A stretch of DNA of 59,589 bases from Mycobacterium sp. E3251 (GCF_001666835.1 NZ_LZJF01000155.1:1-59589); one strand, 5' to 3'. Positions 39,582 through 47,402 are shown, counted from the stretch's first letter. The notes: generated by a model not told the origin, from the sequence alone. Numbers and translations are program-made.

Positions 39582-39773
39582 ATGCCGCTGAAACGTGTCG
39601 ACGAATTGGAGCCAGGGGACAAGATCCGGATGAAGATCGGGCATGCCACCGTCGTCGCGACCGAGCCGCTCGACGACGGCCGCACCCTGCTCACCTTTGC
39701 CTACGGGACCAAAGCCCCGGCTGACAACGATCTCACGGTGGATGTCCTGAACCCTGACGAGTGGGGTTGGTAA
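39582..39773 (+). CDS. Small beta-rich hypothetical protein
   Basis: 63 residues beginning MPLKRVDELEPGDKIRMKIG, followed by HATVVATEPLDDGRTLLTFA. The ELEPGDKI pattern resembles short beta-barrel segments, but no family is assigned. The frame is open further upstream, so the start is uncertain. Ends NPDEWGW. Confidence 0.6.
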   Translation: MPLKRVDELEPGDKIRMKIGHATVVATEPLDDGRTLLTFAYGTKAPADNDLTVDVLNPDEWGW

Positions 39774-39875
39774 GGCGCGATAAACGGGGCGCCGAGGCAA
39801 TCGGCCAAAAGGCTTGTCGCCGATAGCCCTGGGTACGACCATTGGGGAAATGGTCACGGACTCAGAGGAGAAACG

Positions 39876-40376
39876 ATGACCCCGGACCGCTTGAAAATGT
39901 TCGTCGGTTTATGCGCGGCGTCGCTCCCGATCGCCCTGTCACTTTCCCCGACCGCCTTCGCCGACAACCCATCCTGGAACGGCCAGTACGCGATCACGTT
40001 CATGGTTGGGCCCAAGGCCGGGACCAGCATGGCGGTGGGCGACCCGGAGGGGCAGCACACCGAGACCTACGGTCTCCGCTCGAGCTGCACCAACGGAAAA
40101 TGCGTCGCCACAATCATCAGCGGCCCTCCGCCGAGCAACCCAACGGTTCCGCAGCCGGTTCAGTTCACGTGGGATGGAACGGCCTGGTCGCAGACCACCG
40201 ATTTTCAGTGGGACTGCATGATGCCCGACACCACCATCCAATGGAATCCGGCGCGCGCCACTGTGCGCTACACGCCGCAACCCGACGGATCGCTTAACGG
40301 GACCATGCACACGGACATCTTGAGCGGGGCGTGCCAAGGCACCATCGACATGGACATGAAGGCTGAGCGCGTGTGA
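39876..40376 (+). CDS. Secreted mycobacterial protein of unknown function
   Basis: 166 residues. Signal peptide with core FVGLCAASLPIALSLS and cleavage near AFADN. The mature part is beta-rich, with four cysteines (SSCTNGKCVAT, WDCMM, GACQG), so disulfides are likely. Conserved-looking VQFTWDGTAWSQ and QWNPARATVRYTPQ. ATG at 39876 after AGAGGAGAAACG. Confidence 0.75.
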   Translation: MTPDRLKMFVGLCAASLPIALSLSPTAFADNPSWNGQYAITFMVGPKAGTSMAVGDPEGQHTETYGLRSSCTNGKCVATIISGPPPSNPTVPQPVQFTWDGTAWSQTTDFQWDCMMPDTTIQWNPARATVRYTPQPDGSLNGTMHTDILSGACQGTIDMDMKAERV

Positions 40377-40457
40377 AGTTCAAATTCGACCAAAAGCATT
40401 GACGCACAACGTATTTCAAAATATGAGTCGCGTTTTGCCGGCGATTCGGCGGGCGCG

Positions 40458-40757
40458 CTAATGCGGCCGGTTGGCCATGAAGCACTGCACCCGTTTAACG
40501 GCGTCGGCCGGCGCGACCCCCATTTCGACTAACCTCGCCTCTACCTGGTTAGAGGGCACTCCACCATCGATATCCGTCGCGATCACATGCACGCTGGGAA
40601 ACCAATCTTCTGCGTTTACCCCCGGCGGCGGGGGCTTCGCATCGCCTCCCACGCATTGAACGTAACCATTGACCCCGGTGTCAGCGTGAGCCGGCGACGC
40701 CCCCATCGGCACGGCGATGGTTATGCCGACCGCCGCGGCGACATATATGAAACGCAT
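40458..40757 (-). CDS. Small secreted protein, paralogue of 48903-49187
   Basis: 99 residues. Signal peptide MRFIYVAAAVGITIAVPMGA ends near AHA. The mature part begins GVNGYVQCVGGD and ends VKRVQCFMANRPH; a central IDGGVPSNQVEARLVEMGV looks helical. The same layout (GYxxCVG, then a GV-rich helix, MG, and VxC) recurs in the gene at 48903. Function unknown; DUF732-like size. Confidence 0.75.
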   Translation of the reverse strand: MRFIYVAAAVGITIAVPMGASPAHADTGVNGYVQCVGGDAKPPPPGVNAEDWFPSVHVIATDIDGGVPSNQVEARLVEMGVAPADAVKRVQCFMANRPH

Positions 40758-40898
40758 GCTGCATTATCGCCGCGTCCGCGCGTTCGCGGAAGACCCGAAT
40801 TGAGATACCAGCCGCCGACCACCACTGTGGCTTAGCGGCGGTACGCAGACAACCGCGCCAGTCGCGAAGCCCACTCGCCGCGATGGGACCATAGGCAG

Positions 40899-41231
40899 AT
40901 GACCACCCAAACCTGCATGGGTTGTGGCCTGCAAACCCGCTACTCGTATGGGCGCAGCTGCATGGGTTGCGGCCTGGAAACCCGTTACTCGTACCCCCGG
41001 CGTCCGGATCGGCACTCGCGGGCCGCGGAGGCGCTCGCGCTGCTGCGGAGAATCGTCGTTCTAAGCGGTCGGCATCCCACGGCCGCGCTGGCGCTGACGG
41101 TGCCGAGCGTGATCATCGGCTTGGCCGCGGTCGCCGCGTACCCGTTCGTGTTCGTGCCATTGCTGGTTCTACTCAGCGTGGCTTTGGTGGTCTCCGCCCG
41201 CCGCGAGGAAGTCCGCAACCAGTCGAAGTAA
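40899..41231 (+). CDS. Membrane protein with tandem CMGCGL zinc-knuckle repeats
   Basis: 110 residues. The first 32 contain two near-identical copies of CMGCGL(Q/E)TRYSY, each with a CxxC pair, so together they could bind one zinc. A positively charged linker and two hydrophobic helices (about 58-100, ALALTVPSVIIGLAAVAAYP) follow, ending in a basic tail. No family recognised. ATG at 40899. Confidence 0.65.
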   Translation: MTTQTCMGCGLQTRYSYGRSCMGCGLETRYSYPRRPDRHSRAAEALALLRRIVVLSGRHPTAALALTVPSVIIGLAAVAAYPFVFVPLLVLLSVALVVSARREEVRNQSK

Positions 41232-41290
41232 TTGGTTGGTGACACCGGCACCCGGCGACGGGCCGGAGCTTCGGGCCCCGAGGCGCTTGG

Positions 41291-41416
41291 TCAGCAGCCG
41301 ACCGGTCCGCCGCCCGCCGGGCAGGTGGGGATGTTGATGGGTATGCAGCTCACCGAAGTCGTCGAGACGGCAAAAGCGAGCAGTAACGCCAACAAGACTT
41401 TCTTCCCCCTAATCAT
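41291..41416 (-). CDS. Very small secreted peptide
   Basis: 41 residues from ATG at 41416: signal-like MIRGKKVLLALLLAFAVSTT, then a short mature part with three cysteines (SCIPINIPTCPAGGGPVGC). The frame continues open to 41485. The ribosome-binding site is weak. It could be a small exported peptide or chance. Confidence 0.4.
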   Translation of the reverse strand: MIRGKKVLLALLLAFAVSTTSVSCIPINIPTCPAGGGPVGC

Positions 41417-41649
41417 GAGCTGAAAGCTTACGCCACACCGGAATTCCCGTAGGCGGTTTCCGCAGAAACGGCGGACAAACGTCAAAGACGACGTGCTACG
41501 CGATCTGAATGAAGTCTCGGCGTCGCCTAGCCCAGGCGCGTGACGGTTGGGCTAGCCGTAGGCATACAGAACACAAGCGTCAGCCCGCCACCGCGTTTGC
41601 ACGGTGGCGGCCTCGACGATCAGTGACTGCTTCAGTGCGCTTGCGCGAC

Positions 41650-41967
41650 TTACAGTTTCCGGGTCAATACCGGCGGCTGATTGGGCGGTGCGGCCGGCCG
41701 ATGGGGGTTCGTGCGCGCAGGCGCGGCACTGACGACGATTTTCCCGCCCGTGCAGGTGACGAGCTTGCCGCCGACGATCACGCCCTGGCCCTCGTCGATC
41801 GGGATGTCGTAACCGTCGGGGTCGGTGTAGTGGCATCCGCCGCTCGGGCCCGTGGGTCCGTTGGGTTCGGCGTAGGCGGTGGCAGGAGCCAACGCGACGA
41901 TCCCCAGCGCGCCAACCAGGGCGGCGGCGTAGTGGAAGCGAGTCGGTTTGCGGGTGGTGTTCTTCAT
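41650..41967 (-). CDS. Small secreted protein
   Basis: 105 residues. After a basic start, the signal peptide core is YAAALVGALGIVALAPATAY. The mature domain has two cysteines (GGCHYTDPDGYDIPI and LVTCTGG) and a proline-rich tail. ATG at 41967 with CGGAGATC upstream. A hairpin stands in the leader. Function unknown. Confidence 0.7.
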   Translation of the reverse strand: MKNTTRKPTRFHYAAALVGALGIVALAPATAYAEPNGPTGPSGGCHYTDPDGYDIPIDEGQGVIVGGKLVTCTGGKIVVSAAPARTNPHRPAAPPNQPPVLTRKL

Positions 41968-41989
41968 CGTGATCTCCGTTAGGTCGTCA

Positions 41990-42008
41990 CAGCCCGTCCT
42001 TCGGGCTG
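41990..42008. promoter_or_regulatory. Perfect hairpin in the leader of the 41650-41967 gene
   Basis: CAGCCCG (41990-41996) and CGGGCTG (42002-42008) form a 7-bp stem with a 5-base loop. On the minus strand the loop reads AAGGA, which is Shine-Dalgarno-like, about 22 bases before the start codon. It might be a regulatory or terminator-like structure. Confidence 0.4.
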
Positions 42009-42531
42009 CATTCATAGACCTGGAGCAACCGGGAGAACCGAAAGGGACACTTTCCCGGAAGAATTGCGAGGGCTGGCCACACCGAGGGCTTACGAAGCAA
42101 CCGATACTCCCAAAGGAGAGTGGGGGCGCGGCCAGGCGCAGCGTTAGGACGATTTGGTTCCACTGACTCGGACAACTCTCGTCGGTGCCTTCAGGCCAGT
42201 CAGTTCACGTTGAGTTCGCGCACCGAAAATCGGTTAGCCTCGGAACCACCTTTGACGTGCGAAAACGCTGGTGCGCGATACCGGGATTGAACCAGATCAA
42301 CCCCGACGTGCGGGAGCGGGAAAGTCCGCGGACGCGCCGGGCCCGGCGCGCGGCGCACGTGCGATGGGATCGCGATGGCTCGAGTCAGGGGTAACGCGAC
42401 GGGAACGCCCGGACTGCACCTGCCAGGTGTGTACGCGGCACTCCTGGATTATGAGAGGACGAGATAGAAGCGCCGAGGCGAATTGACCATGATGGGCGGC
42501 CGCGAGCTCCGCGTGACGTGGGTCGGCAAGG
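42009..42531. other. Intergenic region holding the tRNA fragment; no gene supported
   Basis: No reading frame here has a convincing start, composition or domain. Left of 42271 it looks like chromosomal flank; right of 42295 is the start of the inferred island. Confidence 0.6.
42271..42295 (-). repeat. tRNA-Val 3'-end fragment (putative attachment site copy)
   Basis: 24 of 25 bases match 47216-47240, which covers the T arm and 3' acceptor strand of tRNA-Val(GAC). Same orientation, so the pair is a direct repeat about 4.9 kb apart, as left by tRNA-specific integration. Identity ends sharply at 42295. Confidence 0.8.
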
Positions 42532-42781
42532 ATGACCACTCGCAAAGTTTTTTCTCTGGCCGCGGCATGCGCTCGACCTTGTTGAGGCCGGCAAAACGGT
42601 CAATGTCAGCGCCGGATGGCTCGAGAATGCGTTGTGGTCTCGTGACCCGCAAGCAGGATCCAGGGTCTCATCGGCCGCGGTTGCCTTTGGCCGTGGCGGC
42701 CGGCGGCGTGTGCGGGTGTCACCGGACGATCGGGTCGTTCCGGTTGTCCGAGAGGCAATTAGACGTTCGGCTTCGGAGTGA
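42532..42781 (+). pseudogene. Frameshifted small gene in the island
   Basis: ATG 42532 opens MTTRKVF, then the frame fails after a run of six Ts (42548-42553). Removing one T gives an 82-residue protein ending at 42781 that reads VFLWPRHALDLVEAGKTVNV, then SAGWLENALWSRDPQAGS and VREAIRRSASE. The sequence looks natural and soluble, but I recognise no family. The shift may be real decay or a homopolymer error. Confidence 0.45.
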
Positions 42782-42823
42782 GCATGGCGTAGCGTGTGAC
42801 GAAGCAGCCCTAGGCGTCAGCGT

Positions 42824-43426
42824 TCACGAAGAGCAATGCGAGGCTGCTATTACCCCGGTGGGTGAGTTCAACTTGGCGAGTGCATCCGCATTAGAAGCTG
42901 TTGTGTCCGCACCATATCCGCCTTGGAATCGGCCGGCGTCGGGGTCGATTGCGACTGATGCACAGCCATTGTGCATGCCCGCCACGGCTTCGCAATTGTC
43001 GCCGGTAGCGTCAGTGCATTCGACGACCGCTATTTGATTCGCCTTGGTCTGGCTACCCGCGGTACCCCACCCGGCGGGACGTCCGGTAACGAGCGAGATA
43101 GCGATAGCGACATATTCATCGTTATCCGCAGTGGCGGGTGCTGGAACGGCAGCGAGAGAGGGCGCGGCTCCACACGGGCACCACCGGCTGACGCCGCCGT
43201 TCGATGAGCATGTGCCGCTGCGTGATTCGCTGTGCGAGTATTTCCCGTCGCCGCACAGCGCAACCGCGCCGACCGGATTGTTGTCGGGGCGCTCCACGCA
43301 CGTGGCGTGTGCTTTAGACCAGTAATAACCCGCCGGGCATTCGTCGGCCGCGGCGGTTGGGGGTGCAGCAAATGGAATGACCCCGTAACCGACTACGGCA
43401 ATGAGGACGGCAATGAGTGACCGCAT
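42824..43426 (-). CDS. Secreted DUF3761/DUF4189-type protein
   Basis: 200 residues. Signal peptide MRSLIAVLIAVVGYGVIPFA, cleavage near AAA. A cysteine-rich DUF3761-like segment (CPAGYYWSKAHATCVERPDN, then LCGDGKYSHSESRSGTC) is followed by a DUF4189-like domain (VAIAISLVTGRPAGWGTAGS, CEAVAGMHNGCASVAID). Family members are exported and of unknown function. It is the first intact gene inside the island, on the minus strand. Confidence 0.75.
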   Translation of the reverse strand: MRSLIAVLIAVVGYGVIPFAAPPTAAADECPAGYYWSKAHATCVERPDNNPVGAVALCGDGKYSHSESRSGTCSSNGGVSRWCPCGAAPSLAAVPAPATADNDEYVAIAISLVTGRPAGWGTAGSQTKANQIAVVECTDATGDNCEAVAGMHNGCASVAIDPDAGRFQGGYGADTTASNADALAKLNSPTGVIAASHCSS

Positions 43427-44372
43427 CTGCCCCGCTCCTTTGCGATGCTTAGGAGCAGAATTTAACGCTGCGGCCGCCGTTCGCGAGGGAAATCGGCCCA
43501 GCTAAGTCACTCCGAGACGGGTACAGCCTTTAGGGCGCGCTCGGGGCCTGTCCGGCCGCCGGGGGTCGACCGTGCTGGCGCCCGCACATCGAGCTGGCGA
43601 GCGACCCGCCGCGGTTTTGAGGCGTCGGCCTAGCGCGGACCTGACACCCCATCGCGGTGTGAAAGCACTGCGCGGGGACTCCTACGGTTCGATAGGGCGG
43701 TGGGCGATACTGCAATCCAGCTTGTCGAGAGTAACGCCCCACGATTCTGCGACCAGAGCGAGACGCCGCTGGGCGCCTGCTTCAGTCGAGTGGACCGAGA
43801 TGTGACGCGTTTGTTCGGTTGGGTGCTGCGCCTGGGCTACCCATCCCATCTCGGGATTCATCATCGACCCGGCGTCGACTACTCCACCTTCGCCGCTTCT
43901 GATTTTTCTCACAGCTAGCTCCCGGGTTTCCGCGGTGCTTGCATGATCCCGTGGATGCGGGGTTGCCTTAGACCAGCTACTGAAGGCGCTTGGCCTGCCG
44001 CAGGGTGAGGTCGGGGTGGTGGAGCGGGCGGAGCGTGCGCCGCGAGGGCTGCGTGGCGTGCCGGGCGGTTCCTGATGCGTCGGCTGGTGGATCCGCGGCC
44101 GGAGGATGAGCGCGCTGATGGCTTCGGGGAGGATAACGATGAGTTGATCGGGTTGCCGCATGGCGGCGGCTGGGGCCGGCGACCCGGCGAGGACTTTATC
44201 CGGTGCGGTGAGCATGGTTGGCGGGCGGACGAGCACTAGCGGCGGGCGCGGGGCTCAGGCTTTCGCCTAAGGCACAAGACGCAGGTCAGGCTGTATTGTT
44301 GCTGTGTGATTGTCCACAGAGTGAGCCGTTCTATACCCAGCTGTGATCTGGGTCCGCTAGCGTGACGCCGTA
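43427..44372. other. Decayed region of the island; no confident gene
   Basis: Frames here are broken. A possible remnant is a 54-residue frame at 44075-44239 (MRRLVDPRPEDERADGFGED ...) whose start overlaps the stop of an upstream frame as TGATG, a pattern seen in phage-like gene strings. The 184-residue minus-strand frame at 43682-44236 has poor composition. The last 130 bases should hold the promoter of the HicA-like gene. Confidence 0.5.
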
Positions 44373-44588
44373 GTGGGGAAGCACGACAAGGAGATCAAGG
44401 AAGTAGTCGAGGAGATCGAGGCTCACGGCTGGTTCGAGGTCACAGGGCGCAGATATCGCAAGTTTCGATGCCCATGTGGCGGACATTCAAAGACTATTCA
44501 CCACTCGCCGAGTGATCCGAACTACATCAGGAATCTACGGGCGTGGTTTCGGCGTCAGGAATGTTGGGAAGAAGGTGACAACCAGTGA
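44373..44588 (+). CDS. HicA-like toxin
   Basis: 71-residue basic protein, GTG start: VGKHDKEIKEVVEEIEAHGW, then YRKFRCPCGGHSKTIHHSPS and IRNLRAWFRRQECWEE. The order helix, Gly-Trp, Gly-His, histidine, helix resembles the double-stranded-RNA-binding fold of HicA mRNA interferases, whose catalytic His sits in the GGH-like segment. Two cysteines (CPC) are extra. It is coupled by a four-base overlap to the next gene. Confidence 0.7.
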   Translation: MGKHDKEIKEVVEEIEAHGWFEVTGRRYRKFRCPCGGHSKTIHHSPSDPNYIRNLRAWFRRQECWEEGDNQ

Positions 44589-44923
44589 CTAGCTACTACG
44601 TCGAGATGACATTCGAGATGGGCGCCCCGTTCGATGAGGCGGCGGAAGCGCACTTCGATGAGGTGGCCGAAGCGTTCGCCGGTCTCACCGATGTGGATGG
44701 CGATGTTGGCGTACACCTCAAAGAGGGCCGCGTTGACCTGTGCATGACCGTCAACGCTGACGATCGCCCTGGCGCCCTTTTCAAGGCGTTTGTTGCGGCA
44801 CGAACTGCGGTACATGCTGCCGGCGGTGGTACGAGCGAGTGGGACAGCTGGCTGCCGACGTTGCTGGACGCCGACGACTACAGGTCGAGCGTGTCCCTCA
44901 GTCACAAGGACTGCCCCGCCTAA
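44585..44923 (+). CDS. Acidic partner of the HicA-like protein (putative antitoxin)
   Basis: 112 residues from GTG 44585. Strongly acidic. It begins YYVEMTFEMGAPFDEAAEAH and contains a beta strand VGVHLKEGRVDLCMTV, then a helix ALFKAFVAARTAVHAAGG. The layout (beta, helix, beta) is HicB-like but not a standard HicB; no DNA-binding domain is evident. Antitoxin function is inferred only from overlap with the toxin-like gene and from its charge. Confidence 0.65.
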   Translation: MTSYYVEMTFEMGAPFDEAAEAHFDEVAEAFAGLTDVDGDVGVHLKEGRVDLCMTVNADDRPGALFKAFVAARTAVHAAGGGTSEWDSWLPTLLDADDYRSSVSLSHKDCPA

Positions 44924-44978
44924 GAATTTCGGCTCTGACAGCAGCGCCGAGCCAGAAAATTCCGCATTTGGAGAGTCG

Positions 44979-45438
44979 TTACGATCCCGATTCGTCGACT
45001 AGATCCGCAGCTGAGAGCAGGTAACCGGCTAGCTTGCGGGCTGTGGCCGAATCGATCGCAGTGATTTGTCCGAGCCCATCAATGGCGATCAGGCGGTTGA
45101 CGTTGCCGTCGTTGTGCTGGTGGCCGACGAACGTCGACGGTGATGGGCTCGCCGGCACCCCAACTGCCCCAGTGCAGGCCCCGCCGCCAGCTGCCATCGG
45201 CGTGGGGCTCCCACTCAAAGGCCTCGGCGCCGGCCGGCACGGGTACGTCGGGATAGAGGACGCCGAAGGTGCGGTCGTGGAGGGCTGCTCGGGCGAAGTC
45301 CAGCATGAGGGCGGCCACCTGGTCGGCCGGCATGCCGCCCTGGAGCAGTTTGGCCTCGCGCCTGGCCAGCGTGGCCGCGCGGTCGGCGGGTAGTTCGGCG
45401 GCGAGATCGCGCCAATCGCTCGCGTTCTCGGAGGTCAT
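44979..45438 (-). pseudogene. Frameshifted phage/island-type protein
   Basis: The N-terminal part (ATG 45438, MTSENASDWRDLAAELPADR, up to GAGEPITVDV) and the C-terminal part in another frame (TFVGHQHNDGNVNRLIAIDG, then ARKLAGYLLSAADLVDE) read as one protein of about 150 residues. The shift is near 45140. The C-terminal segment is typical of small phage or island proteins that carry a helix before an acidic end. Could be decay or a base-call error. Confidence 0.5.
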
Positions 45439-45495
45439 GGCTCCAAATAGGGGGTTGGTCCACCCGGATGGCGGGAGGGCGCAGACTTATACGTC

Positions 45496-46242
45496 GTGCA
45501 GTCTAGGAAGTATCGCCTCAAGATGATCGCTTGGATGCAGAGTGCGGGTCAGCAATGGATGACTACTGACCATATCCCACAGGCGGGGAGTGACCTGGCT
45601 CTTGACAACGCGTCGGCCCGCCCAGCGGTCTCTGACGTCGCCGCCTACGGTGTCGCCACCGCGATCGATCATTTCGGATCGGTCGTTGACGTAGTGGCGT
45701 CCGACAGGCCGATCCGGCACTTTGCGCCTTTCACCGCGTTACGCACGACGTTGCTGGCATCGGCGCGGGTGCGCTGGATGCTGGAACCCGACAAAAGTGA
45801 GGATCGGCGTCTGCGATGCCTCCAGGTCTGCTACCAGAACCGCCACGAACAGCGAAAAGCATTCAACGGCTTCCTTGGCGGCCACCTGAACGCAGCCGAG
45901 AAACAGTCCATTTCAGCTGCGATCACGCAACTGGATACCGAGATTGGATCGCTTGAGTCGCAAGCGAAGTCGTTAGGTGTGCAAAAACTCGCCGAGCCCA
46001 AAGACACTGTGTCGATGCTCCGTGACTTAGCGGATCCGAACACCGGCTGGGGCTCGGCGATAGGGGGGCTGTGGCGCATGGGGTCTGCTGTTGCGCACGG
46101 ATACTACTGGGCGCAAGCAGGCCGCTCCGATCCAGGCAAGTTCGATGAGGATTTCTTTGACCTGTCCTGCGCCGGTGCCTTTGTCTTCGTGACCAAGGCC
46201 CAACAACTTTACGACAAGAGGGCCGCGGCCCCAGGCGCATAA
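45496..46242 (+). CDS. Helical hypothetical protein in the island
   Basis: 248 residues, mainly helical, no signal peptide or membrane span. Segments such as FTALRTTLLASARVRWMLEP, QSISAAITQLDTEIGSLES (heptad-like, probably coiled coil) and GWGSAIGGLWRMGSAVAHGY are well formed, so the gene is probably expressed. Resembles uncharacterised actinobacterial proteins; no function assigned. GTG at 45496 used; an ATG at 45523 is possible. Convergent with the Ntn-hydrolase-like gene. Confidence 0.65.
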   Translation: MQSRKYRLKMIAWMQSAGQQWMTTDHIPQAGSDLALDNASARPAVSDVAAYGVATAIDHFGSVVDVVASDRPIRHFAPFTALRTTLLASARVRWMLEPDKSEDRRLRCLQVCYQNRHEQRKAFNGFLGGHLNAAEKQSISAAITQLDTEIGSLESQAKSLGVQKLAEPKDTVSMLRDLADPNTGWGSAIGGLWRMGSAVAHGYYWAQAGRSDPGKFDEDFFDLSCAGAFVFVTKAQQLYDKRAAAPGA

Positions 46243-46278
46243 GAACGTTGTGCCATCGAATCCCTTTCTCCCGCGTTC

Positions 46279-47097
46279 TTATTCGAGCCGTTTAAGGTTC
46301 TTATTCCATTCCTCGGGCGGGATCGACGACAAGTCGATACCAGCCGTGAAAGCCTCCATCGGAAACGACGTGTCGATACCCATCCAGATCAGCGGCATCC
46401 TGAATGTCACGGACTCGCCGTCCAGAGTGAAAACTCGCGACTGTGGCGGATACGAATCGTCCGCACCGATGAACGACACGTGGCAGAACGGACTAACCTG
46501 CTGGTCCGTCTTCGCGACCCGGCGATTCACTGCCGCGAGCAACTGCATGTGCAATTCAGGCTGCGTCAGCCGCTTGGAGACCTGCCTCTTTAATACTTCG
46601 TGATTCCTGCCTGTCATCACCAGTTTGCGACCCGAGCCGTTGGCGAACACGTAAGGCTCGGTGATTTCTTTAGCGCGGAAGTAGAAGGAATCCAGCAGCT
46701 TGTAGGCACCGGTGGCAGCGTCGGGGATCTCGAGATTCGCTAATTCCCCGATGTATCGCTTCTCCCCATCGATGATGAGAAAGTTGATGCACAATGGGTG
46801 CCCGCGATGCGCGAACTCTTCAGTGAGCCGCCGTTTTAGGCGATCCATTGACACTTCGAGAGGCTCGTTGACCCCGCGTATGGTCTCGCGCAACCAGTCA
46901 CCAACTCTGATGCCGTCATGCGTTTCGAGGAGACCTGTAAATCCGAAGAGCGCCTTGGGGCCGCCCTCCGGTGGGTAGTGGACCGTAAGGTGCTTGACCC
47001 TGTCGTCATCGAGCGGGATTCCATTCGCGTCGGACATGCGGTAGTCAGTTGAAACGTAGATCCCTTCGGGCTTGCTCATCCCAAGGAACAGCGTCAC
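46279..47097 (-). CDS. Ntn-hydrolase (proteasome-like fold) candidate
   Basis: 272 residues from GTG 47097. The N-terminus reads Met-Thr-LFLGMSKPEGIYVSTDYRMSD. Counting the Thr as 1, Asp is at 17 and Lys at 34 (RVKHLT), close to the Thr1/Asp17/Lys33 pattern of proteasome beta subunits and HslV. A Gly-rich strand KALFGFTGL follows. Met removal would expose Thr1. No ATPase partner is nearby. A TTG at 47127, with AGGAG close upstream, would add ten residues. The catalytic assignment is inference; the second half (about residue 150 on) has no recognised domain. Confidence 0.6.
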   Translation of the reverse strand: MTLFLGMSKPEGIYVSTDYRMSDANGIPLDDDRVKHLTVHYPPEGGPKALFGFTGLLETHDGIRVGDWLRETIRGVNEPLEVSMDRLKRRLTEEFAHRGHPLCINFLIIDGEKRYIGELANLEIPDAATGAYKLLDSFYFRAKEITEPYVFANGSGRKLVMTGRNHEVLKRQVSKRLTQPELHMQLLAAVNRRVAKTDQQVSPFCHVSFIGADDSYPPQSRVFTLDGESVTFRMPLIWMGIDTSFPMEAFTAGIDLSSIPPEEWNKNLKRLE

Positions 47098-47216
47098 GAG
47101 ATCGATCGTATCGGCGGCCGCCGGCAAGCGCTCCTAGGATCTCCATCGGCAGCGTATTGGCAGCGAGCGCCGCGTGAGGGTTCTGGAAACATGCTTTGAG
47201 CTGCTGTGACGCTTTG

Positions 47217-47289
47217 TGCGCGATACTGGGATTGAACCAGTGACCTCTTCCGTGTCAGGGAAGCGCTCTCCCGCTGAGCTAATCGCGCC
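47217..47289 (-). tRNA. tRNA-Val (GAC)
   Basis: The cloverleaf folds on the minus strand: acceptor GGCGCGA/TCGCGC, anticodon loop CTGACAC, T loop GGTTCAATCC. CCA is not encoded. Its 3' end is repeated at 42271-42295. In M. tuberculosis the phiRv2 prophage is, as I recall, inserted in a tRNA-Val at this position. Confidence 0.95.
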
Positions 47290-47301
47290 GGGGTCAAAAG
47301 C

Positions 47302-47375
47302 TGGAGGTGGAGACGGGAATCGAACCCGTGTGCACGGCTTTGCAGGCCGTTGCCTCACCACTCGGCCACTCCACC
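47302..47375 (-). tRNA. tRNA-Cys (GCA)
   Basis: Minus strand. Acceptor GGTGGAG/CTCCACC, anticodon loop CTGCAAA (GCA), T loop GGTTCGATTCC. The CCA end appears encoded. Confidence 0.95.
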
Positions 47376-47402
47376 GCTGGATTGATGCCACTTGCACCTT
47401 CG

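Noticed and set aside
43682..44236. 184-residue minus-strand frame in the island
   Set aside because: Poor composition with no domain, in a region where several plus-strand frames look like remnants; no ribosome-binding site.
42271..47289. Integrase or excisionase gene in the island
   Set aside because: No tyrosine or serine recombinase motifs were found in any frame between the two att copies.
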